Shown in pieces: positions 1-11,470 of a DNA stretch of 64,000 bases. The DNA is from Fragilaria crotonensis. Its lineage: Eukaryota > Bacillariophyta > Fragilariophyceae > Fragilariales > Fragilariaceae. Positions within the stretch are counted from its first letter, which is position 1; each line of letters starts with the position of its first letter. The position numbers and the translations under genes are program-made. The stretch lies in the NCBI GenBank assembly GCA_022925895.1, contig JAKSYS010000309.1, positions 1 to 64,000 on the forward strand, in the 5' to 3' direction. Under the pieces are notes generated by a model. It made no database searches. It saw nothing but the letters and a program-made list of their open reading frames with translations, and was not told where the DNA came from.

Positions 1-1090
1 ACTTTGTGTACATAGGCACAAATTTCTTGCATGACTGCTCTTTGCCAAAACTCCAATAGCGCGGTCACTCACGGGTGCTCTTGCTCTGGAACGTCGTCTT
101 CCTCGACGACACCGTCAACACGACGATGGCTTCGAGCCGGTTCCTCTTGAACTCACAGTCCCCTGAATCAGCAGACCCGCCTTCATTCATCTCATGATGA
201 TAGGACTGAGACTTTCCTTTCCCGGCCAAACTCGGCGCAAGGCAACAAAGTTCGACATCGCGTCGATGAATGGATTCAGCTCAGTCACACTGCCATAGAT
301 CAAACGACGGATCACCGATTGCTTATTCACAATGGCGCTAGTTGGGTCTGATAAACTGTTAACATCCGCTCGTTCTAACAGGAAACTGGATGACTACAAA
401 GCCCTTCATCAGGACGAAAGTGCCCCGAAGGGCAGCATGTTGGTTGATTACTAGAGTTTTAGATTGTAAGCTGTCACGTCTCATGCTCCAATACTACATA
501 CCGTACTGACCGCACAGTACAGTGCATAGTACGACGCATAGTTAACACATATGCGTCGAGGATGAAATTACGCACGACAGACATACGTGAGGAATCTGGA
601 AGATTCGTCCAATTCCTTCGTCTACCAGTATTCAGGATTCGTAGATGACATATGAAATTCCTAGGGAAAGAATCCAACATACACGATTAACTCGCATCTG
701 ATTGAAACAAAAAGGGAATCAACGGTGATACTACAGTATAAATCTAGCCATTGATACATATCTATATATACATAGATAGACAGATAGATAGATAGATAGA
801 TAGATATAACTTGTATCATACTTTCAAGAGCAAGATCAATTTGCAAAGACCAGGAAGCTTCTTTGAACTACATTGCTTGCCAATAGAAATTTGGATTCGG
901 TGCTACCTTGGTGTGCTGCATCTCTTTCTTGTGATGGAACCAAGAAGCATTCCACAATCAAATTGCATAATGACATTCAACACTACAGTTGCCCTCCATG
1001 TTATCTACTACCCAAACCCAACAGTCAGCCGCCTTGTAATTGTAGCTACCTAAGCATTTTAACCACCCAGCACGAGACTTAAGTGAGGCT
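1..1090. other. Left flank, no clear gene
   Basis: No complete gene is seen. On the minus strand, about 187-393 is an open frame of roughly 68 codons with coding-like composition (it contains IRRLIYGSVTELNPFIDAMS) but no start codon. Just downstream, about 70-160, another open stretch is rich in Glu and Asp. This could be an exon or a decayed transposon fragment; I do not recognise it. The rest looks intergenic. Confidence 0.25.
771..808. repeat. GATA microsatellite
   Basis: A run of about nine near-perfect GATA tetranucleotide units, with one interruption near its left end (gatagacagata). It is a simple tandem repeat in intergenic DNA. Confidence 0.9.
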
Positions 1091-1108
1091 GGTGATAGAC
1101 AGGATAAA
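1091..1108. repeat. Target site duplication of LINE-1 copy (3' side)
   Basis: ggtgatagacaggataaa occurs here and again, identical, at 9812-9829, directly bracketing the LINE. This 18-bp direct repeat is what target-primed reverse transcription leaves, and it fixes both ends of the element. Confidence 0.9.
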
Positions 1109-1275
1109 ATAAAATAAAAATTGAACTAATTATAGGGTTGTCACCGTGTTTCAGCCGGTAGGCTGATACCGTGTACCCCGTCCCGGCGGTCGAAACCGCG
1201 AGGACTGCTATTATCTAGACAAAGAAAAACCGAAACGGGACTGAAAGAAGACGTGATCCGTGACTGACGCATGGA

Positions 1276-4200
1276 TCAAACGGGACTGAAAAAAGATGTA
1301 ATCAGTGACTGGCGCGACGTTCCGTCTTTTGTTAACTCAGCAGACGATTGTTTAACTTTTCGGAGCCAGCGCCTACGCGTTGCTGATGGACCTTCTAAGA
1401 GCTTAGAAAGAGAACGTTGGCAGTAGTGTTGGTCGCCTATACGAAGGAGATGCGGACGTGAGTGGTAGTACTCGATCTCAATTGCTTCAGCCGTGGAGGA
1501 TAGATGGTTACTTGACGTAGAGTCGTGGAGACAACCGTTCCGAGCAATCCAAAGTCGACGAGTATGTTGACATAAAGCAGAGATGATTCGTTGCATACGA
1601 TTGTTTCCAGCACGCGGATCGCAACGAGGAGTATGCATGTCGAGTAGAGCCAGTTCCGACCATTCCCGAGCAAGGAAACCTTTGACAGCCGAGTTCCATC
1701 CAATTTGTTGCTGCGACGATAGAGCGGAGGTAATCCCAGGGTGGAAATGGGAAGGGTACTGGTGGATATCTGGTGCAAACGCTGAATCAGAAGAAATCAC
1801 ATGACAGATGCCCTCAACGATCAGATACCGGATAGGGTGGGAGTCGTTTGTTAGGATATCCGAGCGAAGGGTAGATCGACTTGAAGCGAATGCGGGATTT
1901 GCCGTACATCGAAGAAAATGATGAGGAGTTTCGTCGGCCACCTGACAGCATGGGCAGAGCTTTAGACTATCGTCCTTGATGGGCGCCTCGCGAAAACGTT
2001 GTATTCCAAGAGGTAGTACCTCGTGAATGAACTTGAAGTGTTGTGTTCGAAGCGTTGGGCGGAGTTTGCGAAAATGGTTTCCAAAAGTTTGAAAATCGAC
2101 AAGATCCCAGGCCGCGTCGTTCCATTGTTCTGTTTTTTGTATCTCAGCACGCTGGTGGTATCCATTTACATGGAACCGAATACAATCATCGTAATGTCCG
2201 GTGACCGGTGAACCATTAATGTACAAAGTACTCCCATTGTCCTGCCGGTGATCCACCGATGATCGAGATCGGAGTCGTCCATGTTCTCGATATCTGGTAG
2301 CGAGAAAATCCGCGTCAATATTCAACCGAGCAGAAACTGGGAGTCGGTCATAAGATATCGCGACATCCTGATGGGCTTTAACCCATATTGGTCGGAAGGA
2401 GCGTTTGAGTACCCGAAGTGACGACGAGATAATGGATAGAAGGTCAGCATCCGAGGGCATGCGAATAGATCGACGACGACCGCAAAATGTATGGAAACGG
2501 CTGATGGCTGAACGACTGTCAGTGTACCAATTGAAGGAGCACCGATGCTTCAATCCCCAGAATACCGACAATGAGGACAACAGCAGCAGGGCGGATGCAC
2601 ATCCGCCAAGTTCACTGCGAGTAGATGAGTGAGTGTCGTTGGAACCATCCACTGGGCCTGAGCATGTGAACAGAACTTGTTTACCAGTGCTAAGAATCCA
2701 TCCATGAGTAGCTGAATTTTTACTGAGTCCCCCATCGGAGGCGAGGTGCAGTCGAGACTTGGATCGAAACGCACGCCACACTTGCAGATCGGAGGCTTTT
2801 TGTTGAAGCCCATCTAAAAGACGTCGCTCTGTCCTCGATGAAAGGGATGTGATATACGAAGGAAGATCAGGAAAAGACTGCGACGGCACTGTAGTTGCTG
2901 AAGGAGGAAGACATTTGTCCTGGGGGACTTTCCAATAGGGTGGGTAACGGAGATAGGATGAACGAATGAACCTCTTCCATAGGCGCTGTTGAGATTTTGA
3001 GGGTTTATCCTGTCGAGGCCACTTGGACGATGGCTCAAAGTCAGATGGACGGCTGCCATCAAGATAACACAGCAGAATACGGTTCGGGCGATCGGGATCA
3101 CACATGTCGGCTAAAGTAGCAACTTGGAGCCACAGGCGGACGAGATTTAAGTCCTGTTGTTGCGCAGGTGTGTACCTCGTCAAATGGTCCAACTGCATGA
3201 TGTATTCATCCTTCGGGCCACGAAGTGGGTCAAGATGAAGATCCGAAATCTGTAGGTGCATGTTGTTATTGCCAAGAAACTGACGCACCGACAGTATCCA
3301 AGACGGTGTTAAATAAGGAACATGCCGGTTGGGATGCTCCAAGAGATGGAAGTCAACTCCTGCCTCCCGCTGCGAGTAATCGAGGTTCAGTCGGATTAAA
3401 TTTCCAGCCTCCGAGTCACTGTACAGGGCGTTTCGCAGAAACTTAAGGGTCTCGATACCCATTTCGGTCCGCAAATCATACAGTCCGAGACCACCGAGTT
3501 CAAGAGGTCCATATCGTAAGGCTGTTGGGATGGTGCTGCGAATATGCAGGCGTTGAAGGATGACTCTACTGATTTGTGACTGGATGGATAATTCCTCTTC
3601 GTTTGTGGCGAGGGCTGCCAGGCTATATCGCATCGATGGAATATAAATCGAACGATGGAAAATCGCAACATCCATTTCAGTCAGACGTGGAGATCGTAAA
3701 CGTCGCGCAAAAGTGTCCGCTTTTTCTTTCAGAGCAGCAAGATGGTCAGTGAAATCCCCATCGGGTTTAAAAGGACTCCCAGCATTCGAATTGAATCGGT
3801 CGGTGATGTTTGCTTTATAGCATGGCGAGTTGGTGATTTGCCTTGAGTCAGGGATATCGACGGAGCATTCGGTATCATCCTTCTTAAGATTGGGCGGCCG
3901 TGCTGCCATTCCCATTGAAGAACAAAAAAGGAGCATTTCTTCAAATTTAGTTTGCCTCCCGACATGTATAGTAGTTTTTCCCAAGACTGTGCGACAAACT
4001 CTAGACGAGCGATAAGATCGCTGTATGAGTCGCCATCATTTGACGTAAAGCCCACCGACGTATCGTCCACGAACGCGTCCGATGACCGTGAATGGGGTCT
4101 ACCACCAGCGATGGGATCAAAATGCATGCGATGGGGAACAATGCGGTCGAATGCATGTAGGAGGAGAACAACGAGTGATAACCAGACTGCCGGTGATGCG

Positions 4201-6886
4201 CCGCTACCTTGGCCAGTGCCAAATAAAGGAGCAAAAGGGGTTCCTGAGTAATTCGATTCCGAGACACCGTATGCTGTCTTTACCGTATACCGCATGAATT
4301 GAAGAGCCTCTGCATGAAGACGAACTGCATTCTTGGGCATGCCACACCTGCGCGCAGCCAACATACCAAGCGCAACGATGATTCTGTCATAGCACGCTGA
4401 GGCGTCGTTGTCAAAACGAGCCATATCGTGACGTAAGACACGACATAAATCGGTTGTGAGCTGCGTTAGCATTATAGGATCGATGGCAGTCCGACGGGGA
4501 ATGGAACCGTGTTGGGAGTCGTGCAGAAGGTCCAGTGCACATGACGGACCAATCGATGGCCCCACTGAAGTTTTAAAAGAAGTTGTAATCCGCCTCGAAC
4601 AAGTGGACAATTCTTAATCGATGAATACAAGGTTTCCGGCGTCTTTTTCAATCATGACGTTTGTGGCTCGGCACCATCTTGGAATTGCAATCCCGCGAGT
4701 AACAACAATGTTCATAAAATAGACAAAACACTTCAATAAGATCGGATCCTGTATCAAAGCTCGATAGTGCCCAAGGTGACGACCACTTGGTGAAGTTGAT
4801 GTCTGCTCTTTCCATCCTTTGAACCCTCGAATGACATCGTCCGATGATATTCCAGTAGGGATATCTCCGTGGGTGCGTACGTGCATGGGAATGACAAATG
4901 AGGCCAGAAATTCACGAAGATAGTTGTCGGAGCCATGCCACTCCTCAGGTACGATTCCTGACAAGAGATCTTCGGACTGTGGAGACAAGCTGGTGAAGGT
5001 CAGTGCGTCATGGATTATACCGTGACCACAGGGAGACTCGGACGCTGCACGAAAAGACTCTTTGTTATAATCCAAAATGTGTTGTTCCAGCTCCTCTCGA
5101 GTAAATACGGTTTCCCATGGTATATCAGTATGCTCTTGGGTAATGTGGTAGGCCGAATAACCAGATTCATGTGCCATTGAGGAAGGTGGGACAAGAACTT
5201 TAGAGAGGCTAGACCGCTCCGATGGTTTTGTGATCCGTCGGATATGTCCAAAGGTCGTGCGAGTCGTTTCTCCCGAAATTGTGTTCAGCACAATCTTCGC
5301 CTTACGCCGTGATGATGCTTGCGTTGCTGGGTTTTTATCCTCAAGATATGTGTCCAAGAGATCCTCATAACACTGAAGGCGAAGGGGGAGAGATATCTTT
5401 TGAAGTTGACGGAAACGATTATTAGCCTGCGTGAGTTCATGTCGAATCTGGTCAACAGATAACCGAGTCCCCAGGGAAGGTAGAAGAAACTGGGGATCGC
5501 TTTGCTGAACCTGCGTTTGCCAACGAATGAAAGTAGACTGAAAATTTTTGCCATGAAGGAGCTCGCGTAGGCGGAGCATCCAATATCTTCGCAGAATTGC
5601 ACTGTTTCGAAGCGCCGGAGACCATTGGCACTTTTGAGGCGGTCGCTTCAGTAGCCGTTAGCTGGACTCCATAGAGCGACCTTGGTCATTATCCCAGCTA
5701 ATGAGAGCTGCTCGTAGATCCTCGCGGGGCATCTGTTGATGGCGTTGATACAAGTCCTCGATGCGTTCAACCATGCGATGTTTGCCATAATAGTCTAACA
5801 TAGCTAGATTGTATTTTTCCACTAACTCCGGATTTCCTGTGTGGAGATGGCGTGCAGCAGAGGGTATAGACGTCGACCATGGAGTCCGTGTTATAAATTC
5901 ATGGGAAATATCCACGTATAATCCTCTATGATCGGACTGCGGACCTTCCGTATAGGCGAGGATACCGCTTCTAATAACCAACTGCAAAGCCTCGTCGCAC
6001 CCAAAAATAAAATCAATTCGTCGATCAGATGACCCAATGTATGTCGAGGGCGAAGGTGCAAGGGAGTGGCAGTCATGTAGACCACATGAAGCAACAAAAG
6101 TTGCTAATTCCTTGTCATCGATAGTGGAATTGGCGTCTAGCATAATGATGACACAGTTTCCTGACTCTTGCAGTGCCAGGACCGATTTCTGAAGGTCACA
6201 TAAGAACTGTCGACGAGGATTAACCGACTTTCCGGACCGTTCTCTAAAGAATTCGTACTCCCGAAGAAACGAACTCCCAAGAGGTGCGCTTTGTGGGGAT
6301 CCTTTACAAACTCGATAAGCCGTGATGATAGATAATTTCCTTGCTCGGGTGCCTTCAATTGTAACGCCGCTCCATCGTCCAAGACCCGTAGGGTCGATAA
6401 TGCTTGGACCTGTTACACGAGAGGAAATATCATCGAATACTGCCGTAACAGTTCCTCCTGATTGGAAGCTTTCATGTTGTAAACATGGGTCAATTGCGGA
6501 GACGCCGAACCGAAGATGATTTTTGACTGACGGTGAAAACGTTGTGTTGCTATTCGGAAGTCTGAAGACAAATGATGATGAGACCAGCATGTATTCGTCT
6601 CAGCGAGCCCAATAATGTTGACGGACAACCCTTGAAGACATTGGTGGTAATACCGATAATCTTCGAGAGTGTTGGAATGAGTAAGACCTTTGACGTTTTG
6701 GAAGAAAATTCTGATCGAGCCCTTCACTTTAGATTTGATTGGATCGCCAAAAGATGACGAAGGTAGAGGATCAATCGGAGATGAACGAAACTTTCGACCT
6801 GGACGAGATGACGGTATGGATAGAAGACAGGAAACGGGAAGAGGAGAGGCAGAAGCTCGGCTTGAGATCTCGGATCTAGAGATCAT
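1276..6886 (-). pseudogene. LINE ORF2 polyprotein, interrupted
   Basis: It starts with the ATG that overlaps the ORF1 stop. Domains in order: APE endonuclease (about 6750-5880; FFQNVKG, LAET, MLDANS, DRRIDFIFG, SDHRG), linker, reverse transcriptase (about 4950-3800; FDNDASACYDRI motif A, GQGSGASP motif B, FVDDTS motif C), RNase H (about 2790-2270; SDGG, SEL, TDS and a terminal NIDADF acid), then a CPCC...H...C zinc motif near 1935 and a basic tail. The frame is broken by an in-frame TAA at 5658-5660 and by frame changes near 6410-6590, 4560-4620 and 3730-3980, so at least four lesions. The enzyme would nick target DNA and copy the LINE RNA in place. This copy cannot make a full product as written. 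Confidence 0.88.
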
Positions 6887-9720
6887 GGAGCCGTGTCACG
6901 GCCAGGAGAGGTGGATGCTATGTTGTCAGTTGTGTCTGCGTGACTAGCTGTGTATTGACTCTCGAGGTCGTGGAAATCGTCGGTCTTCAAGGATTTCTCT
7001 GGGCGGGATGTGTGTTGGGCCAACTCATCCATTTGGCAGTACAAATGCTCCAATGACTCGTCAGAGTCAGAAAGCGGAAGTTGAATCTCTGATGGTTTGG
7101 TCATCGGAGAATCCAAATTCTTGATTTTTGGATTGAGGTTGTCAAGGGAGCGACGAATAGAATCCTTCAATGGGTATTTCTTGGACTGGCGTTCTCGGGA
7201 CTTCAGCCTTTTTTGTTCTGGGGATTTAACGATGGCAATTGATTCCACTGACATTACCGAGGATGATTTCGACTCATTTGACGACGATCCAGACCGAGAG
7301 CTAGAGGCTGACTTCTGCAGGACTTTTGTAGCCGCCGTGATTCCTTTTTGGCTGACAACCACAGATTCAACCGCTGTCATTAGCTTGTCCATACGTGTTT
7401 CCATGGAAGCAGATGATTTTGTTAATTCATCCTTTACAGATTGAAGAATGCGACCCTCAAGGAGATGAAGCCGAGAGGAGAAGTCGGTTTGTACATCCTC
7501 CAATTTTTTATCCAAATCATTGAAGCGGTAGAGTTGGCGTTCAATGGTAGTGAAGCGATCAGAGACTTGAGTTTCCTGTTTTTCGTACATCTTCTTCTGT
7601 CGACTTAGAGCAGATTGGAAATCACGAAACTGTGCTGATTGTGATGAGATCTGACCAGTGCTGGATTTCGACGACGCCGCAGTTGTATGTGAAGTGCTGT
7701 CATTTGAGTTGGAAGCATGGCTGCTGTTAGCTTCGGAGACCTGATCCCGATTCCGATACCGAAGTCGAAGAGATTCCGCCGGTGTCATGGGTCTTGAGGT
7801 CTGAGAGACGGAAGAGGTCGTAGAGACAGAGTCTTCTGCCGAGAGAGATGCAGGTACTGAAGGTGATGCGCGCCGAGCTGCGATACGTCTCTTCACGAAG
7901 TCAAGGTTTGCGATGATACGCTTGCTCAAGTGAACTTCAGGAGGCGGACCAATGCTTTCCCGGAACCTTGCTTCACGATGAGTGAAAGGATAGAGCGCAC
8001 TGCGGTACTGGTCTACAGCCGTAATGGCGGAATCATAGAATGCTGACGGAAAGACCAGATAGCAGAGGAGATCGTCGCCACCATTAACGACATCTGCTTG
8101 CATAGAAGAGCCATCAGGGTTAGTCAAAAAACGTGCCCATTCTCGGGCCGTGCGTTCAATGAATGACCCATCAGTGTGATGTTCTTTGCGGACGCGATCC
8201 AGATTTCGCAGTAATGGAGACAGAGGCAAGGACCTAAGGTCTTTGACGTAGGCATCATGGTCGAGAAAAATCTCATACGCTTCCTCAGATGTCATTTTTT
8301 CAAATGAGAATCGAGGGAGATACAGTGGAGATTTATCACCGGTGAGGTAAGCAGCTAGTGCCTCCGATAGGGAGTGAACGTGGGATTCTCCACATTGGAT
8401 GGCAAGGTGGGGCAAGACCTTTCCTTTATCTCCAGTCGGGGGGCGCTTGTGCAAAAGAACATCAAAAGGAGGTGTGTCTTCGTCCAGTTGAGTGCGGAGA
8501 TAATCAAGCCAGCGTTTGCGGTGAGTTGTCATCGGTGCTTTGTAGAGGACATAACCTGCAATAACCAATTTACCACTCGTACTAGTCGCGTTGGAGAAAG
8601 ACACCGTTGCGTTGTATTCATCCAAGGTTGCCTGAGTGGAATCGAGGTTTCGCCACTTGCTGGGAGATATCCCGGAATATCCGTAACGAATAGGAAGAAT
8701 AACCATTGACGCATCTGGCATAATAGTAATCGAAGGACAGATGAACTGACGGACCTGCTGAGGTGTCATTTGGGAAATGGTGCCAAACTTGTCTGTGCCA
8801 TGGTTACTCCAGTCGAAAAGACATCCGTCGTCGTCACCATAAATCTTGTTCAAGAATTTGTAGACTGCATCTTTCATCGTAGCAGGTACCCGAAACAAAC
8901 GAAACTCATCCACATTTAATTTTAAGCGGAAGGTAACACGTTTGGTTCCGTCGCAGACCTTCACGTTCAGAGTCGTGATAAGTGATGGGTCCGTTCCTTC
9001 AGTTGTTGTAGATGGCGCATCGGAATAAGATTCAGGGATGGGAGTCGAATTACTGGCTCTTTTCGTGCCGCGTGGAGAGGAGAGGGTGACAGACTGAAGA
9101 CTAGAGGCAGGGACCGTAGACGCTTTATCCGCGTCAGAGAACCTAATCCTCGCGTCATGATTGATGGGGGGTGTGGAGACCGTCGGATTTTTGGGCAAAG
9201 AAGGTTTTGTCTTCCTGTTTTTGGTCTGTGCCGTGGACCAGTTATCAGAAAGGGAGTGAATCCTTGCATAATGTTTCCAGGTAACTTTCTTGGTATCAAT
9301 GATCAAGGCCGAATCTGCGTGACTGCATAGATACTGATGGGAACGCAAGGTTGCCCAGTTGAGGAGGGGAGCCGGGATGTCGATACCATGGTCAATATGG
9401 TACATGTAATTGTACCAGACAATGCAGTGAATCTTGAGGGGGTCAGCAACAATGTCATCCATGGATGCGTCGAAGGTAAAACCATCAACCGCGTAACGGC
9501 CAAGGGTAAAGTAACGATGCCAGTTAAATGGTGTCGTCGACTTGCGATACTCTTGCTCGGTCATAGCGCGTAGATTAGTTTCCGGGGAAGTTTCTGGTAG
9601 ATCTGAGACGTACAAAGGCGCATCAAGCCACTCGGTGACGCTGAAATCAAAAACAGCATCGACCGGGGGAGAGATGGCGTCCTTATGGTGATGAGCGGCA
9701 GGTTTATCGTTCGCGGTCAT
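6883..9720 (-). CDS. LINE ORF1 protein (gag-like, coiled coil)
   Basis: An intact 945-codon frame starting at the ATG complementary to 9718-9720; an upstream in-frame TTG exists, but ATG is preferred. The product should be the RNA-binding, particle-forming partner of the LINE polymerase. No RRM or CCHC knuckle is obvious. The middle third is globular. About residues 700-850 are heptad-like and charged, probably a coiled coil for oligomerisation, and are flanked by Ser-rich, low-complexity segments. The C-terminus is acidic. The stop codon overlaps the ORF2 start as ATGA at 6883-6886, pointing to termination-reinitiation for ORF2. Its role as ORF1p is inferred from position; the sequence itself matches no family I know. 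Confidence 0.8.
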   Translation of the reverse strand: MTANDKPAAHHHKDAISPPVDAVFDFSVTEWLDAPLYVSDLPETSPETNLRAMTEQEYRKSTTPFNWHRYFTLGRYAVDGFTFDASMDDIVADPLKIHCIVWYNYMYHIDHGIDIPAPLLNWATLRSHQYLCSHADSALIIDTKKVTWKHYARIHSLSDNWSTAQTKNRKTKPSLPKNPTVSTPPINHDARIRFSDADKASTVPASSLQSVTLSSPRGTKRASNSTPIPESYSDAPSTTTEGTDPSLITTLNVKVCDGTKRVTFRLKLNVDEFRLFRVPATMKDAVYKFLNKIYGDDDGCLFDWSNHGTDKFGTISQMTPQQVRQFICPSITIMPDASMVILPIRYGYSGISPSKWRNLDSTQATLDEYNATVSFSNATSTSGKLVIAGYVLYKAPMTTHRKRWLDYLRTQLDEDTPPFDVLLHKRPPTGDKGKVLPHLAIQCGESHVHSLSEALAAYLTGDKSPLYLPRFSFEKMTSEEAYEIFLDHDAYVKDLRSLPLSPLLRNLDRVRKEHHTDGSFIERTAREWARFLTNPDGSSMQADVVNGGDDLLCYLVFPSAFYDSAITAVDQYRSALYPFTHREARFRESIGPPPEVHLSKRIIANLDFVKRRIAARRASPSVPASLSAEDSVSTTSSVSQTSRPMTPAESLRLRYRNRDQVSEANSSHASNSNDSTSHTTAASSKSSTGQISSQSAQFRDFQSALSRQKKMYEKQETQVSDRFTTIERQLYRFNDLDKKLEDVQTDFSSRLHLLEGRILQSVKDELTKSSASMETRMDKLMTAVESVVVSQKGITAATKVLQKSASSSRSGSSSNESKSSSVMSVESIAIVKSPEQKRLKSRERQSKKYPLKDSIRRSLDNLNPKIKNLDSPMTKPSEIQLPLSDSDESLEHLYCQMDELAQHTSRPEKSLKTDDFHDLESQYTASHADTTDNIASTSPGRDTAP

Positions 9721-9811
9721 GGTGGTTTTCCACGAGATCAAAACGTTGCGTAAATACTAGGAGACGGACGACGGACAGAACGTATGTGAGATTACTAGAA
9801 CAGTAAAATTG

Positions 9812-9829
9812 GGTGATAGACAGGATAAA
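9812..9829. repeat. Target site duplication of LINE-1 copy (5' side)
   Basis: Second copy of the 18-bp direct repeat at 1091-1108. It abuts the 5' end of the LINE, which reads on the minus strand, so the element is not 5'-truncated. Confidence 0.9.
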
Positions 9830-9983
9830 TGACAAAAAGAGTTTACACAAATGCTGCTGTCATGATAGGTCATGCATGCTGATGAGAAATACAGACAACC
9901 TCACTTGACAAACTATTGGCTTCATGTGGTGACAAAAACATGGGTAAAGAAAGCAGCCTTATAGAAGACTCCTGCTGACCACA
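9830..9983. other. Spacer between two LINE insertions
   Basis: About 150 bp of host DNA between the 5' target duplication of the first LINE and the T-rich tail of the second. No gene was seen. Confidence 0.5.
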
Positions 9984-11470
9984 TCTATACAAAACAAAAC
10001 AAAAACTATTTATCGGGTTGTCACCGTCCGGAGACCGTGCGGACTCCAGCGTGTACCCCATCCCGGCGGCCAGCTATGGCCGCGAGGTTTTATGTAAGCT
10101 AAAAACAAAATGGTTCACTGAGTGGACCGTCGAAAAAATGACGTAATCAGTGTCTGGCGCTCTCCCAGTCGTGTGTACTGTTCTTTAGAATCGTTCATGC
10201 TTTGAAGCCATCTCCGTTGTAGTGATGGGGAACCTTGGAGAAGTTTAGACAAGGGTATTTGACACAAGTATCTGTCATCAAAACATATCCGATCCGACTG
10301 CTGATATAGATGTGCAATTTTTTTCAATTGTGGTTGATTTCAACAGTTGAGTTTTCTTGTCGTCCGAGTGATGAAGGGCAGAGTTTCGAGATTTCCACAG
10401 TCCCACGGAAAAGTCATGCAGTGCCTCGAGACATCGCCTCATCTGAACTTCGCCGTCTCTGAGGGATCGCGTGTCACGGTCGTACGAGAGCGATGCTAAA
10501 TCGGTCCAGGCCTTGCTGAGCAAACCATGTAAGGCGTTGTCCCATCCAATCCGTTCTTGTTCCCTGACGATAGTACGAATAGCCTCTTCCATATGGGCAG
10601 GATATGTCGTAGTATCGACTCGGAAATTGGACGTACCGGTGTCGATCCAGTGTCTGATGCCATCAGAGAGTATTTGTCGTAACGGATGTGCAAGTCTCGA
10701 CCCATCTTTTCGCAACTTCTCAAGACCTGGTATCAAGGATGAGTTTGACCGGCATCGATAAAAATGAGTCTTGTCCTCTTCGGCCGCCTTACAGCACGGA
10801 CATAATTTGAGACCTTCATCTTTGCTAAGAGATCTGTGGTATCGCATCGTCCCAAGCGGGAGTTGCCCATGGACCATCTTCATATGTAGCACGCGTTAGG
10901 ACTGTGACTGTTTTTGAGCATGCCACCCAAATAGTGCAAAGTCGACCAAGTTCCATGTGTCGTCTTTGTCCCACTTACGTTTGTCTTTCATATAACCTTT
11001 GAAATGGTATCCATTGATGTGGTATCTGATGCAAGAATCGTACTGACTAGTTAACCGCACACCCAATATGGAGATAGAAACCCGTTGCTCCGAGACATGG
11101 TCAATGAGGCGAGACGATTGTAGTTTTCCTCGTAGTCTGTAACAAGTGGCGATAAAATCAGCATCAATGTTCATTCGAGCCACGCGGGGAAGACTATCGT
11201 ACGCTTTGAGTGAGTCTTGGTGCCCTTTGGTCCATTGAAACGAGACCTTTCGTCGAATTTCGAAGAGAAGCGACCTAATCATGGTCAGCAGATCTGCTTC
11301 AGGGGGTTGAATCTGGGCGACGTTTGAGCATCTTTTGCACTTTAGAAAGTGCACTGCGGCTGTCAAGGATGCACCGGAACGAGCAACGGTGTCTAGGCCC
11401 CAATTTTGACTACTGATCACAATTTTTAACACAGCAATGACGAGTGCCAGCTCTACATTGGCATGGTTAT
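9984..11470 (-). mobile_element. 5'-truncated LINE, 3' end only
   Basis: A minus-strand LINE relative. Its 3' UTR (about 10012-10095) shares gggttgtcaccgt and the 'gtgtaccccrtcccggcgg' block with the first LINE, and its tail is (TTTTG)n rather than (TTTTA)n. Only the RNase H part onward remains. No target duplication was found near 11470, so the 5' boundary is approximate. The protein differs a lot from the first copy, so it is a sister family or an older insertion. Confidence 0.85.
10115..11465 (-). pseudogene. LINE ORF2 C-terminus (RNase H, CCHC)
   Basis: Fragments in two frames align with the end of ORF2 of the first LINE. They include KGHQDS...ARMNIDADFIATCYR (last RNase H acid), HINGYHFKG, the zinc motif CPCC...HFYRC near 10800, QERIGWDNALHGLL, LWKSRNSALHH and LITSFF at the end. 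The frame changes near 10890 and again near 10320, and there is no endonuclease or polymerase. The product would be a non-functional tail. Confidence 0.85.

Larger units (their letters stand above)
1109..9811 (-). mobile_element. Full-length APE-type LINE with RNase H
   Basis: A non-LTR retrotransposon of about 8.7 kb on the minus strand, bounded by an 18-bp target duplication. Reading 5' to 3' it has a short leader (about 91 bp), ORF1 (945 aa), ORF2 (APE endonuclease, reverse transcriptase, RNase H, CCHC zinc motif), a 3' UTR with a GC-rich stem-like segment near 1140-1205, and a T-rich (TTTTA)n tail. ORF1 and ORF2 overlap by ATGA. ORF1 is open but ORF2 has several breaks, so this copy is probably inactive. 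The 18-bp duplication is perfect and the tail is preserved, which suggests a fairly recent insertion. I cannot place it confidently in a LINE clade; the RNase H domain and two ORFs resemble I-like lineages. Confidence 0.92.
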
